Source: Sphagnum compactum (lineage: Eukaryota; Bryophyta; Sphagnopsida; Sphagnales). Taken from it: a stretch of DNA of 64,000 nucleotides. This document shows positions 36,121 through 47,674 of this stretch, in pieces; position 1 is the stretch's first letter, and each line of letters opens with the position of its first letter. The stretch lies in NCBI GenBank assembly GCA_965153455.1, contig OZ234498.1, positions 3,224,001-3,288,000 on the forward strand, in the 5' to 3' direction. Below the pieces are notes generated by a model. It was not told the origin of the DNA and searched no databases. It saw only the letters and a program-made list of their open reading frames with translations. A program made the position numbers and the translations under genes.

Positions 36121-39100
36121 TCATTCACTATCAAATTGATTGTCCACCTCAAACTGTGGAAATCGAGCAGAGCACAATTTTGACACTTGTGGTTTGTCAC
36201 CATGGAGGTGCTCCCATTTCGCCAAATTCCCATCCCAAGAACTGCTCACTAGCATTGGCTGTGTTGGATGCCAACTACAGTCTCTCACAGTTCCGCGGTG
36301 AAAACTAAGCCTTCCCACTTGCTTACCCGTTACCTGTCAACGCAATAAAATATTGTGCCAAGGTCAATGTCAAGAAATGGTCATTTAGAAGAAAACCACT
36401 TAAAACAGAACTACTTCAAAACATTCTAGAGTATAGAAGTAGTCAGAAGTTCGCACCTACATTCTAGATGGGCGCAACCATGTGCCTACATTCTAGATGG
36501 GTGCAAGAAGGCGCCTGGATTCTACATGGGTGCAAGTAGGCACCTACATTCTAGATGGGTACAAGTAGGTGCCTAAATTCTAGATGTGTGCAAGTAGGCA
36601 CAAACTATAAGAGCAATGATAATAAGTAGTATGTTCATTACAAAGCAAAAGTCCTATTGCAGCAGGCATAAGAATGACCCACTTGGTTTAACAAATAAAA
36701 ACCATACTGGTTTGAAAGACCGACAAGATGGGTAATAAAGGGAAGGCCAGGGACAAAGATTTTACCATGTCAAAGATGTATACACAGCCATCATGTGAGC
36801 CAGTGTAAATGTATTTTTGTCCAGTGCTGCACCCATGAAGCATCATCAGTGAGTAAGGTATATCATATTTCCTAACATATTCTTCTCTGCACCTTTTCTC
36901 ACTTTCCTGAGTGTGAAAAAATTTATTAACTTGATCATATTTGAACACAGTTGCATCACATAGAAACAAGTTGAACAAGAAAAATAAAATAAACACACTG
37001 TCCCCCAGCACCCTAAATTTTCAAGCATCATGGTCACTTGCATGGACCGGATTTGAATTGGGTGTTCAAAACTTTGGTCACATACACAGGGGTTGAGACG
37101 CAGTTTAAAGGTTGGGATTGGTGGGTTTAGAGCACACCTAGCAAGAGGAGAGAAGTAGCATCGGATAAGAGTCCGCAACACCAAATGACCTTTATATGTC
37201 ATGAGCGATTGGTCATAAGGATGCCGGACATCACGGCCCATGCCAGGATAGTCCATCCACCTGTAGTCCCACCGGAACGTTGGAATCTTTTGCTGATGCT
37301 TCGAACCCCTATTACACCCACCATATCAGCACAGAAAGAAAACAGCTTTCACATATTAGCTCAGAAAGGAAAAAGAGAAGAGTTCCTGAACCTGCCCAAC
37401 AACTCTTATGTGTCTTATCATTTGCACAATTTTGCTGGTCTCAAAGCTACCTGTGATTGAACTAACAAGCCTGGCACTCAAATAGCACAAATTTTGCCTC
37501 ATAAACTTCTGGCTCCTTACAATCGACTAACCTTAAATTCCATACTGGATTGATTCAATCTTGGGTCTAAGGAATAAACCTTGAGGATGCAGATCCTGAG
37601 GTCATCTTACGAATATCCCACAGCTTGATGGTCTGATCCTTGCCGTTTGATATAAAGTAACGGCCATCACCACGGCTGTCAATGAAAGTTATGCCCTCCA
37701 AGTGACCCACAAGTTGTCCAGCTGGTTTATTCCTTTGTGCAAAGCATCGCCGGTCCCAAATCTGTAGCAACCCACCCACACAGGTTTACACAGTTAAAAA
37801 CACAGTCTACTAAACACCTGTACATAGATGCAGACATCAAACAGACATAAAGAAACAAAAAAAAACTGTCTACTCCTTGAGAGGAAAACCTCAAAAGAAA
37901 CTATGCGCAAGGTTTAGAAACTTTTTTGCCAACTACCTTGCAAATGTGGTCATCACTGCCTGAGTAGATGAGGTGACAAGACTCATCAGCAAACACGACT
38001 GCATTAACATCATCCTGTCCCAACCCCAGTTGTAGCTGATGAGTACAACATTTCTTCAACCCAATTCAATTTTGTGGTTTACCATTGAAAGCATGTAAAA
38101 ACAAGAGAAAAAGCTGGAAGGACAAAAAAACCTTGTGGGCAACAATGCGAAGGACAGGTTTGTTAGCTTCCAGGTCATAAACATAAATGCTTTTGTCACT
38201 GCTGCCCGCCACAAGCTCACGGCCATCATGCGAGAATTGCAGTGTCCACAACCCAAAGACATTTTCACCTCTAACATCTGTGCTAAAGTTCAAACCCTCA
38301 TGAATATCCTACATCCAACACCCCACCAATTCCCCAACACAATAATGAGCTGTTGTTGTACGCACTTCGGAAAATACTGAAACCTCAGATTGAAACTGAG
38401 AAAGAAAGCAACCATGATACGACCCTATCAAAACAGTAACAAAACATAAAATAAAATGTAAACATCTATGTGTTCCTCAGTAATGGTGAGTGAGAGGGAA
38501 GAGTAGATGTACTGTGATGTTTGCCAGAGACTGAACCCCACCACTTTCATTCCCAACGTTCACCAAATGTACGATGGGTGTTATGGACGCATATACCTAC
38601 ATCAATCAGGAAATCTCAGCCACTATACAACTTCCAGATTCCATGCTTACTGCTGCTGAAACCCATTCCTGAATTTCATTCACAAAACCAGTCATCACCA
38701 CAATTGACTTGCAACATCTGAACCTAAACTGGTGGGGTGTTTTGTTGAGTCTAGTTCGGTGAATCATCCAGGCATGTGCAAGAGGGGGATTGAACTAACG
38801 AGGAACCGCTGGTCAGGTGAAAGAGCGGTATCAGTCACAGTCCATCGCAAATTACGGGCAAGAATATCCTTCTGGACTGTCCATCCACGGTCCACATTGT
38901 ATATCCTTATGCGTCGATCCTACCCAAACCCCCCCAAAAATTGTAATCCAACATTTAGCTGAGACACCACACCAGTTTCTAAATGTCCCTGACAAGGAGA
39001 AGATAGGAAGTTATGGTAACCATGGGCTGCTGCCAGGTCTCCAAGGGTTACAGTGCCATGGTTAGGTCTGGCTCTGCAAAAGCCTTGCTTTAGGCTTTTG

Positions 39101-39787
39101 CTAAACAGAACTGGTGTTCACCAGTAAGATAAGTTCTTCAAGGAAATTCATCTGGGAATATAAAAAATGGAGATGTATTCTGACCTGAAATCCAGCTACA
39201 AATAATGTGCCATCTTTGGAAAACTGGCCAATGTATGCCCGGCTATTGAGCTGCTCCACAACTAAAGGACCATCAGTCGGCAAATACCGTGATGCTACAT
39301 GGCAGCACTCCGCCCTTGAAAACCTTCCATTCTTTGATACATTGAATTCCCTCCCAGCAAGCATAGTCTGTGTGTTCACCAATTCACAGGGCTTTACATT
39401 TGCCAACCTTGCAGAACCAGCACTTGCTGCATTCCTCAAAGCAGTGGCATGTGTCAGATCATGGTCCAATGGGACTGGTAACACCTCTGATCCTTCACTT
39501 CCTGATGACACTGATAGTGGTCCAAGAGACACATCATATTCATCCTCCTCTACAGAAAACTCAATCTCCTCTTCGTCGTCATCATTATCATCAGCATTCT
39601 CTTCCTCGTCACCCACATACTCGGGGTCATCTTCATCACTTTCTTCACTACTTGCCATTGGATCCTGTGAATTGGCCCTGTTTCTTGTCCTGCGACGAGC
39701 CCGATGGCTGCCACTTGCACTCTCATTGCTGGAGCTGCTCTGAAGCATGCCATGTGAAAGGCTCCCACGCCCTCCATGCCCTGCCAT
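36121..39787 (-). CDS. LEC14B: LEC14B / DCAF11-like WD40 protein, nine exons
   Basis: Exons: 39787-39185, 38919-38800, 38596-38513, 38308-38132, 38014-37937, 37761-37580, 37308-37138, 36826-36766 and 36333-36121. All phases agree and the product is 562 residues. Residues 1-45 are basic and serine-rich and 47-85 are strongly acidic. Then come LAGREFNVSKNGRFSRAECC and a WD40 propeller: RAYIGQFSKDGTLFVAGFQ, RIRIYNVDRGW, LVAGSSDKSIYVYDLEANK, IYSGSDDHICKIWDRR, FISNGKDQTIKLWDIRK, WDYRWMDYPGMG, YIYTGSHDGCVYIFDM and VRDCSWHPTQPMLVSSSWDG. Two blades end in WDxR (WDRR, WDIR), the DWD signature of receptors for CUL4-DDB1 ubiquitin ligases, as in animal DCAF11. The ATG at 39787 is the first in the exon that begins at an acceptor near 39870. 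Ligase partnership is inferred from the family. Confidence 0.95.
36456..36600. repeat. 5 x 29-bp tandem array in the last intron of the LEC14B-like gene
   Basis: Copies start exactly at 36456, 36485, 36514, 36543 and 36572 with the phrase CCTACATTCTAGATGGGTGC. Each unit contains GTGC-AAGTAG-GCAC, a small inverted repeat. The array lies inside the intron between exons 8 and 9 (36765-36334). Confidence 0.92.
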
Positions 39788-41045
39788 GTGAAAGGCTTGG
39801 GCCAACCTAGAAATGCGGCTCCAGAGTTCCTGGTAGGTATCCAGGGTGCACAGTCTTTATGCCCTTTCCTGAACATAACATGACATACAAAAGAGAAGTA
39901 TGTCAGTATACAGAAACACTCAAACCTGGCAAACACACACACCCATACCATTTAGGGTTGTTCCTCGCAGGTGAAAATCCTTAAGTCCTCGGTTGAGAAC
40001 TCAGTAGCAAGAGATGCAAATCCAATAACCCAACATCCCACACCATCGAAATTTCAGACGGCCTTTGGTTGACATGAGAATCTCATCATGTGTGTTTAGC
40101 AGAAAAATCCATAGAAATATGTTGGCGAAAATTGGATTCCACAAAACATTGTTCCCCAAAAAGCTATGTATGTATGTATATGTGTGTGTGTGTTGCTGTG
40201 AATCTCACATGCTAGATTCACAGCAACAAAAACAGAAATTCACTACTTTGAGCTTCTCTTGTTGTTTCCCATAGATGGGATTCTATCAACCCCTCCAAAC
40301 ACTCTTGTTATACATTACTGGACTGGGGATGTGGGTGGAGAGAGGAGGAGGAAAGGTGGTACTGTAACCAAAGAAAAAAAGAAAGAAAATTCCATGAATT
40401 GCTTCTGCTGCTGAACCACAAATCACCAAACAAGAAATTCAGATTCTCCTTGAAACTCCAGGTTCCTTATAATTTTCTGGGTGTCCAGAAACAAGAAGAG
40501 GAAAAAAATACAAAACCTCATATCACACAAAACAACCCAGTTTCTACCCCACCCAAAAAAAAAAAAATTGCAGTGAGGGACTCTTCATGACCACACCATA
40601 CCTGTGAAAGAAATAATCAGTTCTTCAGCAATGAATTCTATGAGCAAAGATCTCCGTGACTAGCAAAAAATTCGCAGCAATTCTGTAACCCATTCATCCC
40701 CAACCCCAAAACCCAGAAAGAAAGAAAGAACTAATTAAGAGCAAGGAAAAAAAAAAAAAAAAAAACAAATCGATTCCAAAGAAAAACCCAAAAATCTGAG
40801 TACATCGGTGACAAGATCCTCACTCTCAATTGCGAATCCGGGACCACCCATAAGCTCAATGTTTCAGAAGATCTCTCTCTCAAGTCTCTCGCACGGATGT
40901 CTTGTCCTCGCGCGAGAGAAGAAGAAGAAGAAGAAGAAGCCGAGGAAGAGAAAAGGGCAAGGCTGGGGTTTTTTTTTACTTTTTTACTGGGATGGTAATT
41001 TTTTACGCTCGTTCTCTCTCTCTCTTGTAATCGGTCGCGACTGAC
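39788..41045 (-). promoter_or_regulatory. leader and promoter of the LEC14B-like gene
   Basis: In the minus direction, a donor CACAG/GTATGG near 40606/40605 and an acceptor ATGTTCAG/GAAAGG near 39870 suggest one 5' UTR intron. No ATG lies between that acceptor and the CDS start. The likely transcription start is around 40900-41040, where the plus strand shows GAAGAAGAAG (40918-40938), a T-run and a (CT)n tract (41013-41025). Purine or pyrimidine triplet runs of this type are typical of plant leaders. An A-homopolymer of about 21 lies at 40747-40766. Confidence 0.4.
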
Positions 41046-41519
41046 TGATCAGGGTTAAAAACTTATATTTACCTTTTAACCGCCACTGTGAACTTGTCAG
41101 GAAATTACCTCATATCGGTGGGCCCCACTACCACAGCTATTTTTAAGATTTAATTTATTTAAATTATTTACTCCATTTCTTTTATTAATCTGGCTTCATC
41201 TTTTCCATTAATCCACTCATTTCTCCCCCTCACCCTTTTCTCCTCTATTTCTTTTTTTTTTCTTTTTTATTTGAATTTTTTTTCTGGTGGTCAGGGGCAG
41301 CATGGATTAACCAGGTTTTTAAAAATAATAATAATAATAAAAATTATTTTAATTTTTAATTTGTCAAATTAAATTGGGTCATGAAGAAATGGCCTAATAT
41401 TGGGAGATCCAATGGTTTTGATATCTCTATGTGGCATGGATCAGGCTTATTAAATTGGAGCTTCAATTATTTATTTATTTATTTATTTGTGTTGTTGGAT
41501 CTTAGAATTGGATGGTCAG

Positions 41520-41558
<39 letters not shown>

Positions 41559-42254
41559 ATTTAAAAAGGAAAAAAAGGAAGAGTATTTTGGTACTCTAGA
41601 TGTGGGATCTAAAGATCCTACCCACCCTCTAGAAGTTAATGCTTTTTGTGGATGGATTGTTTTATAAATAGGAACAATTGGATGGCTTTTTATGTGTGTA
41701 TGATAGTCCACTTTTTTCCCCCTATGAAATCTTTTGGTTGGAAGGTCCATCCATCCATAACCATCCAAAATAGTGGGCATTTTTCTTATTACAATGGATT
41801 GTAGTGTATATATCTTCATTTAAAACAAAACCCAAGTAGTGTCTTCTTTTTAAACTATATATGTTTTGTGAGATTAGTTAGGGTTGTTTGTTGATGTGGG
41901 TTCATCTTTACCTTTAAAAATGTTATCAACTAGAATTGGTGAAGAAGCTAGCTCTTATTTATGACCTTATTAATGTCTCCCTTTTAATTTAGGTTTCATG
42001 GATTTTTGTAATGTTTAGTATCTTTGGAAATCATTCATCCCAAGATGTTTTGAGCTTAAGGTGGTCCTTGAAGACTCACATTATATGTTTCATTTCCAAG
42101 ATGAGCTTGGCTTTTTTCATCCATTTGAGTTTCTTGTTTTAAACTTTTAAGCACAAGGTGCTTAAACTCGAAGTTTAATGGGATATATATATATATATAA
42201 TTAATGGTTGTGCATAGCTTTACAATGTCATATATAACATATCTCAACTAGTGG
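41046..42254. other. AT-rich spacer with microsatellites
   Basis: No gene recognised. It contains (ATA)n near 41325-41340, (TTTA)n at 41468-41488, a compound (CT)n(TA)n at 41521-41557 and (TA)n at 42185-42199. This is the upstream flank of the LEC14B-like gene. Confidence 0.55.
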
Positions 42255-42556
42255 GTACCCGTGACCTTCGGACACTGTGAAGTCCCCCAAAAGTGAGTGG
42301 GGGGGGGGGGGCGAGCAAAAAAAATTTAAAATTATCAAATATATTTGGTTGGTTTTGAGTGTGTATTCAAAGATATAGAAGCATGATTACAGTGCGGTAC
42401 CCGTGACCTTCGGACACTATGACGTATGATATCACTTTCTCTTCTATTAACAATATTACGAACTCTATACATAACAAAACAACATAATTCAAAATGTTTA
42501 TTTTTGAAAAAAGGTGTAATTTGCCCGTGACCTTCAGGCACTGTGAAGTCCCCCAG
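42255..42556. repeat. three spaced copies of a ~33-bp motif
   Basis: CCCGTGACCTTCGGACACTG followed by TGAAGTCCCCCA occurs at 42258-42289, 42400-42424 (3' part altered) and 42524-42556 (CAGGCACTG variant), in the same orientation. The copies are separated by unrelated AT-rich sequence. A G-homopolymer (42300-42312) follows copy 1. The motif has an imperfect inverted core, GACCTTC...GAAGTC. Origin unknown. Confidence 0.75.
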
Positions 42557-43100
42557 TTTCTTTAAACCATATTTATTTCAAAGAAATATTCTGTTTTAAA
42601 CAACTGCACGTCGTGAACGTAGCGGAGCCATTTAGGAGATCACCCCCCCCCCAGACCCTTAACTGGTTTTTTTTTTTCTTTTTGGGGATGGGTTTGTCCC
42701 CGTCCACATAAATTCCCCGTCTCTGTGCGACAATAATAATAAATCTTTCTCGACTTTTACACAAAAATCGCTCGGGCTTTGAATTTTTTAAAGTCATCGA
42801 CCACATAAATAAATTTCTTTTTTTTTTTTTTTTTTGGCAGAGAAAATGAAAACAAATCTGCATGTGCGCAGAAGTCTGGTGACGACACAAAACAATCCAG
42901 ATATACCCTCCGGTTATCAGAATGGGTACAAATAAACTATTCCCACCCACTGACCCACTACTGGTCCTCCAAAATTCAAACAACCGACTTTGGTCTCTAT
43001 GAGAAAGAAAAAACAAACTGGGTAGAGAACCACTGATTCTTACTTTCCGGTTCTTTCGTGAAAACCACCAATTTTGTAAGGTTCCGTTTTGGAGATAACT
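42557..43100. other. spacer with C- and T-homopolymers
   Basis: No supported coding region. A C-run at 42644-42652, T-runs at 42666-42680 and 42818-42836, and otherwise unremarkable sequence of higher GC than the flanks. Confidence 0.4.
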
Positions 43101-43231
43101 GGAATCGACTGTTCTTTAGAAATTGAAAGAACCTCGCAACACTGATCTAAACCTCTGAAGAAGATGGAATTGACGGTTCTTTAGAAATTGAAAGAACCTT
43201 GCAACACTGATCTAAACCTCTGAAGAAGAAG
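43101..43231. repeat. 65-bp direct duplication with internal hairpin
   Basis: Copy 1 starts at 43101 and copy 2 at 43166 (both GGAATxGACxGTTCTTTAG...); they differ at only a few positions. Each copy holds an inverted repeat, GGTTCTTT ... AAAGAACC with an 8-base loop in copy 2. A third GGTTCTTTCG occurs nearby at 43049. Confidence 0.85.
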
Positions 43232-43724
43232 ATGAAGAAGAAGAAGAAGCAACAACAACAATCGCAGCACCACCAAACAAAAATTGTGAGTGGAAATTTT
43301 ATTCATTCACAGTTCATTTTCACACAAAATTTCCTTTTGTGACTACTTACTTAGTTTATTAGTTTCCTCTTTAGCACCGACGACTCCTTACACCAGCTGT
43401 TGCAGCAGCGGTCATCATCTACTGATCTACTGAGGAACTTGGATGGATTCTGCCACATTCTGAATGATTCACAGATAGAGAAGTCTAGTAATGAACCATT
43501 TTCTGGCCTTCTATGGATGCACATAGTAACTTTTCACATGAACATTGTGCTATGCCAAAGTTGCATATGCCAAGTGGTTTGTGATGTTTGCATACAATGT
43601 GTTGTTTTGCGTGCTTCAGTCAATTTTAAATATATAGAGAATTTGATGGAGCATTTGGAAGCAGCCAGTATGGTGAGTTGTTGTAAGTATCTTAAGGTCC
43701 CTGTCATCAGCCCTAATGGTTCTC

Positions 43725-43885
43725 CATTGTCTACAAAACAGGCATTGAACTTTGCATTTAAGGACTACTTCAAAGCTCTATTTGGTTACAAAAAGGACAG
43801 GGATGGTTACTGGATGTGGTTTGCTGGAAACCTTGCATCTGGGGCTGCAGCAATGCCTCATCAAGTCTCTTTGTGACACATCCTC
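43725..43885 (+). pseudogene. ADP/ATP carrier (AAC) gene fragment
   Basis: The plus frame reads [40 protein letters not shown]. This matches the conserved [14 protein letters not shown]...FAGNLASG region around the second helix of mitochondrial ADP/ATP carriers. After GAA the frame shifts (ASSSLFV continues in another frame) and the homology stops. The preceding and following carrier segments are missing, so this is a captured or relict fragment, not a gene. Confidence 0.8.
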
Positions 43886-44015
43886 AGCTGTTACTGCCAA
43901 CCCAAGACGTTCTTTCACTGCCTTTGCCACCAACTCATATACCTCAGCTTGCAATTTCTCAACAGTTGGCATTCGATACTTCTTTGATTGCTGCAGCACA
44001 CCAAAACCATATGTT
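43858..44015 (-). pseudogene. unidentified helical exon fragment
   Basis: Preceded on the minus strand by a good acceptor (GTGCTGCAG/CAATC), then [40 protein letters not shown] and RDLMRHC. Composition and heptads look like true coding sequence. It abuts, and may overlap, the end of the AAC fragment on the other strand. I do not recognise the family. No further exons found. Confidence 0.45.
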
Positions 44016-44389
44016 TGTCAAGCTCTGCAAGTGGCAAGAGATTTCATATGAGTGCAAGTGCATCACACTTATTGGGCTTGGTTCTTTTGGCCACAAAACC
44101 CCTGCCAAGACTAAAATGCAGAGAGTAAGAAATTGTATATGATTTTGAAAACCAATTTCGCCAGAGGAAAAAAAACTTTGAAATTTTGTTAACAAAAAAC
44201 TCGAATTGAAATTTTCTTTAAATTTAAAAAAAAAATGATTATGAAATGACCCACCTTTGTGATGAAGTTGTTTGGAAACACTGGAAAATCCTCACACTGA
44301 AATCCTGACAAACGCATCTCTAATGGCATCTTCCAGGAATTCCAAGCAAGAATTGCCTTCTAGAAACAAAATAGCAAGCCTATTGTGCA

Positions 44390-44473
44390 CATCCGGAATG
44401 TCCATACCGGAAGACTCGGATCATCCGTATTGGGAACCGTTCGTCTCACTTGTTCCACTGGCGACTCGTCCAC
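44390..44473 (-). pseudogene. oligopeptide transporter (OPT) N-terminal fragment
   Basis: The minus strand reads VDESPVEQVRRTVPNTDDPS then LPVWTFRM. This resembles the conserved cytosolic N-terminus of plant OPT-family transporters (xxPVEEVRLTVPxTDDPxxPVLTFRxW). It is preceded by an acidic EEEEDKEKQEEEED tract and followed by a stop after IGLLFCF, with no transmembrane helices of the transporter. It is therefore a fragment. Confidence 0.65.
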
Positions 44474-44899
44474 GTTCCCACCATGTTCCAATGCTTTTAG
44501 TCCCTCCAGTCCCTCCCCCGGACTACACAAAACCAAAACCCACATCAATCCATCTTCTTCTTCTTCTTGTTTTTCTTTGTCTTCTTCTTCTTCCTGGCAT
44601 CCCCCACTTTCCACAACAATGGAGGAAGACGGGACGACTTGGACACCACCGCAAGAGGACAACCATGCAGAGAAGAGCTGCATGCTGCTGCCATCCGTCG
44701 TCCTCCTCTTCCATCATCTTAGATGAAGAACTTAGATGGATGGAAGACGGGACAGATGGATGCAAAGGACGACCGGACACCACCGCAAGAGGACAAAACC
44801 TACGATATTATATATATGAGATAGGAAAAAGATTACATGCATATTTTTGCATGTGTTCACACATATATAACACGAATGGTTTGAGGTATGTTTGAATTG

Positions 44900-45785
44900 C
44901 ATAAGCAAACATGCCAAGAGGAAACCCATTAAACAACCAACCCCAAATTCAAGCTCCAAAATCAAATTCCAATAGATTGAATCCAACAAAATGTTATCAT
45001 TTTAATCAAAAGGGATGTCGAGGTCAAGATGCCTTGAACCCCAAGATGCTAAGAAAATCTTTGACCACACTAGTAGACTTGTTCATGGTGATCTCTTGGG
45101 TCAACTTGGACCCATATTAAAATGTATCTTTGGTAAATCAAACATTGAGTAATGTAAACTTAATGGGAGAAGAAAGCATCCCTTCCTTATGTACTAATTT
45201 CATCTTATTATTTTTTCATTGTTTTTCAACAATTCACTTTTCAACCTTAAAACTAGCTTTTCCATTGATGAAAACGGCACAAAGTTTCCTTTTTCATCAT
45301 CTTCTTCATGACAATTCATCATGTGATGATAGGAATTACCAACATTGTTACAAAGCTTGTTGCATGATGAAACGCTTAACAAATAAATGCATAATATTTA
45401 TTTAAGTACTTAATGTAGAAATAATTGTCACACATGGGGAAGATTGAAATATAGGATGAAATTTCTTTTTATGGTAATAAATAGTTCCACTTCTCATTTT
45501 ACAAAAATGTACTCTTTTTGCAAATTTTTGGCATCATGTTCCTTATTTATTTCAACCGAACTAGGGGTTTTTAGTCCCATGGTTGGCTAATTTTATGAAT
45601 ATATTTAATATATTAATCGATGGATGAACACCACTTGAGTTTATTACATTTTATGTTGGTTTTAAATTTGGGGGTGATATCTTTAAAGTTCCTCAAAATT
45701 CAAAGTTCAAATATGGGGATGAGCTTTCCAAATTCCTAATCATGTTTTTGATTTCTTAAATTACACCTAGAGACCTTATGCCCCT
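44900..45785. other. AT-rich spacer, no gene recognised
   Basis: Short frames only, no domain or splice support. Confidence 0.5.
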
Positions 45786-46330
45786 CAAAGGGGTCTACCT
45801 ATCTCAATTAGAGACCTACTTGAGCTACCTACCCACTTACCTAGTGTACATGCCTATTCACTTAGGCCATTTATCAAATTACCTAAGTTACCAACCTATC
45901 TATCCTATGCACCTACTCACCTAGGTCACCTACCTACACTTCCCACTTGTTCATTTGGCTGGGATATGTATCCACCTAAACTACATACTCACTTATGTTA
46001 TCTACTCATCCATGTATTGTACCTACCTACTCGCTTAGATTACCTACCCAAATACCTAGGTTACCAAGCCACCAACCTACGGACCCACCTAAACTCCCGA
46101 CCTACTTACATGCTACCTATCTTCACCGTTTCCAACTTCCCTAAGTTGCCTACCTATTTAGGCTACCTACCTATCTATATATGTAGGCTAAGTATGTTTG
46201 CTACCTACCCACATATGTACCCACCTTCCTAGGTTACTTATCAACCTACAATACATATTTACTTAGACTACCTACTTAGGTTGGTCTTCAAACTATCTAC
46301 CCAGGTTAGTGTTCACACAAGGTGAGAAAT
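45786..46330. repeat. CTACC/CCTAGG-rich degenerate repeat
   Basis: A run of CCTACCTA, ACTTACCTAGGT and ACCTAAACTAC words with no fixed period. The vocabulary is the same as in 17140-17600 and 58670-58810. Plus-strand open frames here (rich in Y, P, L and T) are low-complexity artefacts. Confidence 0.75.
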
Positions 46331-47660
46331 ATGGATTGGGACCAAACTAGTTTGACTTCACATAAGCCTTTGAACCTTTTTTTTAATTGTTTCAAACATT
46401 TTTTATTAGTCATTGAGCAACAAATTATAAACTAAAGATATGCATCAAAAGTTGTGATATGAGAGGCCATGTCTTTCCTTGATTTTGAAGGATGTCCCTT
46501 TGAGCTTTTGACCACCTTGAATGTTTACATTTTGGATTGGCACCTTATTATAATACATGATAAAGGCCCGCCCAAGTTATAAACTAAGGAACTAATGGAA
46601 TTTCCACATTCTCATTAGTATTAGGAGTCCTTGTTTATTACACTAGGGAGGATTTTGTCGTCATTGTGTTACATTGTGAATCCATGTGTTGTACCATCTA
46701 CTTAAATATCATTCACATCTGTGTTAAATCAATGGTAAGTCAATGTTAATTTTTATTTATTTTGGGAGTACATTGTTATCATGTGTGAATGTGGACACAT
46801 TCTTATTCCCATAAACTTTCAAAATTACTAACACGATATGCTAATTCTCGAAAATCAAACAACTAATTTCATGATAAACCTATTTTAATGATATTTTTTA
46901 AACATTACATGCGAATGATGCTTTATTAAGAGCTATAATGATAACTAATGTTAAGTTGATGTTAAGAGAGTCTATTTATTTTTAAATTTTTTTTTGCATT
47001 CAAGTCAAGAATGTTAATGAACATCAAATTCCAAGTGAAATTTTAGATGACACAAATGTTAAGTTGATGTTATGTGAATGTCAACTTATCATCAAATCTT
47101 CGAAAAAAAAACATAGTTTCTTGAAATAAAACAACAATGTTAAATAACAACCCCTAAGAGAGGATTTCAAGTCAATAACAAAAGTTAACAAAATATTTAA
47201 CTTTTAATTCAGCAATAACCAATGTCGACTCCTTTTTTACATGATGTTATTTAAATGTTGATTTACTTAATGCCATGGGACTTAAAATTAGGTCTGATTT
47301 TTGACTTAAAATTTGTAAAAAACCCAACTTAATTTATTTTAAATTTTTTTGAAAAAAATCTTATAAATGATAATGGAGGTTAGCTTTTCGACATGTCAGC
47401 TTCCGACTAATGTTCCTTTCTCAAGGCCTCCATTCCATATGTTTTAACCCTCTTTCCTACATATATTCTTCCTTGCTTATCTAGGAAGTAAAGAAAAATG
47501 GCCTTTCGTAACTGACTAGATATACCCCCATTATTGTCATCTTGAGATCATCTATTCCTTGGAATGCAAAGGTCAGTTTTTACGTCACCAGATTACACTA
47601 GATTATTATGTGATATGTAATCGTCATCTGGGTGTAATCGTCATCCGGGGATTCGTCACT
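46331..47660. other. AT-rich spacer, no gene recognised
   Basis: Nothing coding is supported. The word AATGTTAAGTTGATGTTA recurs near 46948 and 47055. Near 47616-47658, GTAATCGTCATC(T/C)GGG is duplicated directly upstream of the inverted repeat at 47675. Confidence 0.5.
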
Positions 47661-47674
47661 ACTCGGAATGTAGC

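Noticed and set aside
39803-39805. Start of the LEC14B-like protein at a TTG
   Set aside because: Not a plant initiator. The first ATG in good context is at 39787, and the upstream in-frame stretch ends at a TAA with no ATG.
42573-43016. A 147-codon minus-strand frame starting MFFLSHRDQS
   Set aside because: It runs through poly-T/poly-A tracts (a lysine run), has no domain and no splice or leader support.
45966-46232. An 88-codon frame rich in Y, P, L and T
   Set aside because: Low-complexity translation of the CTACC repeat.
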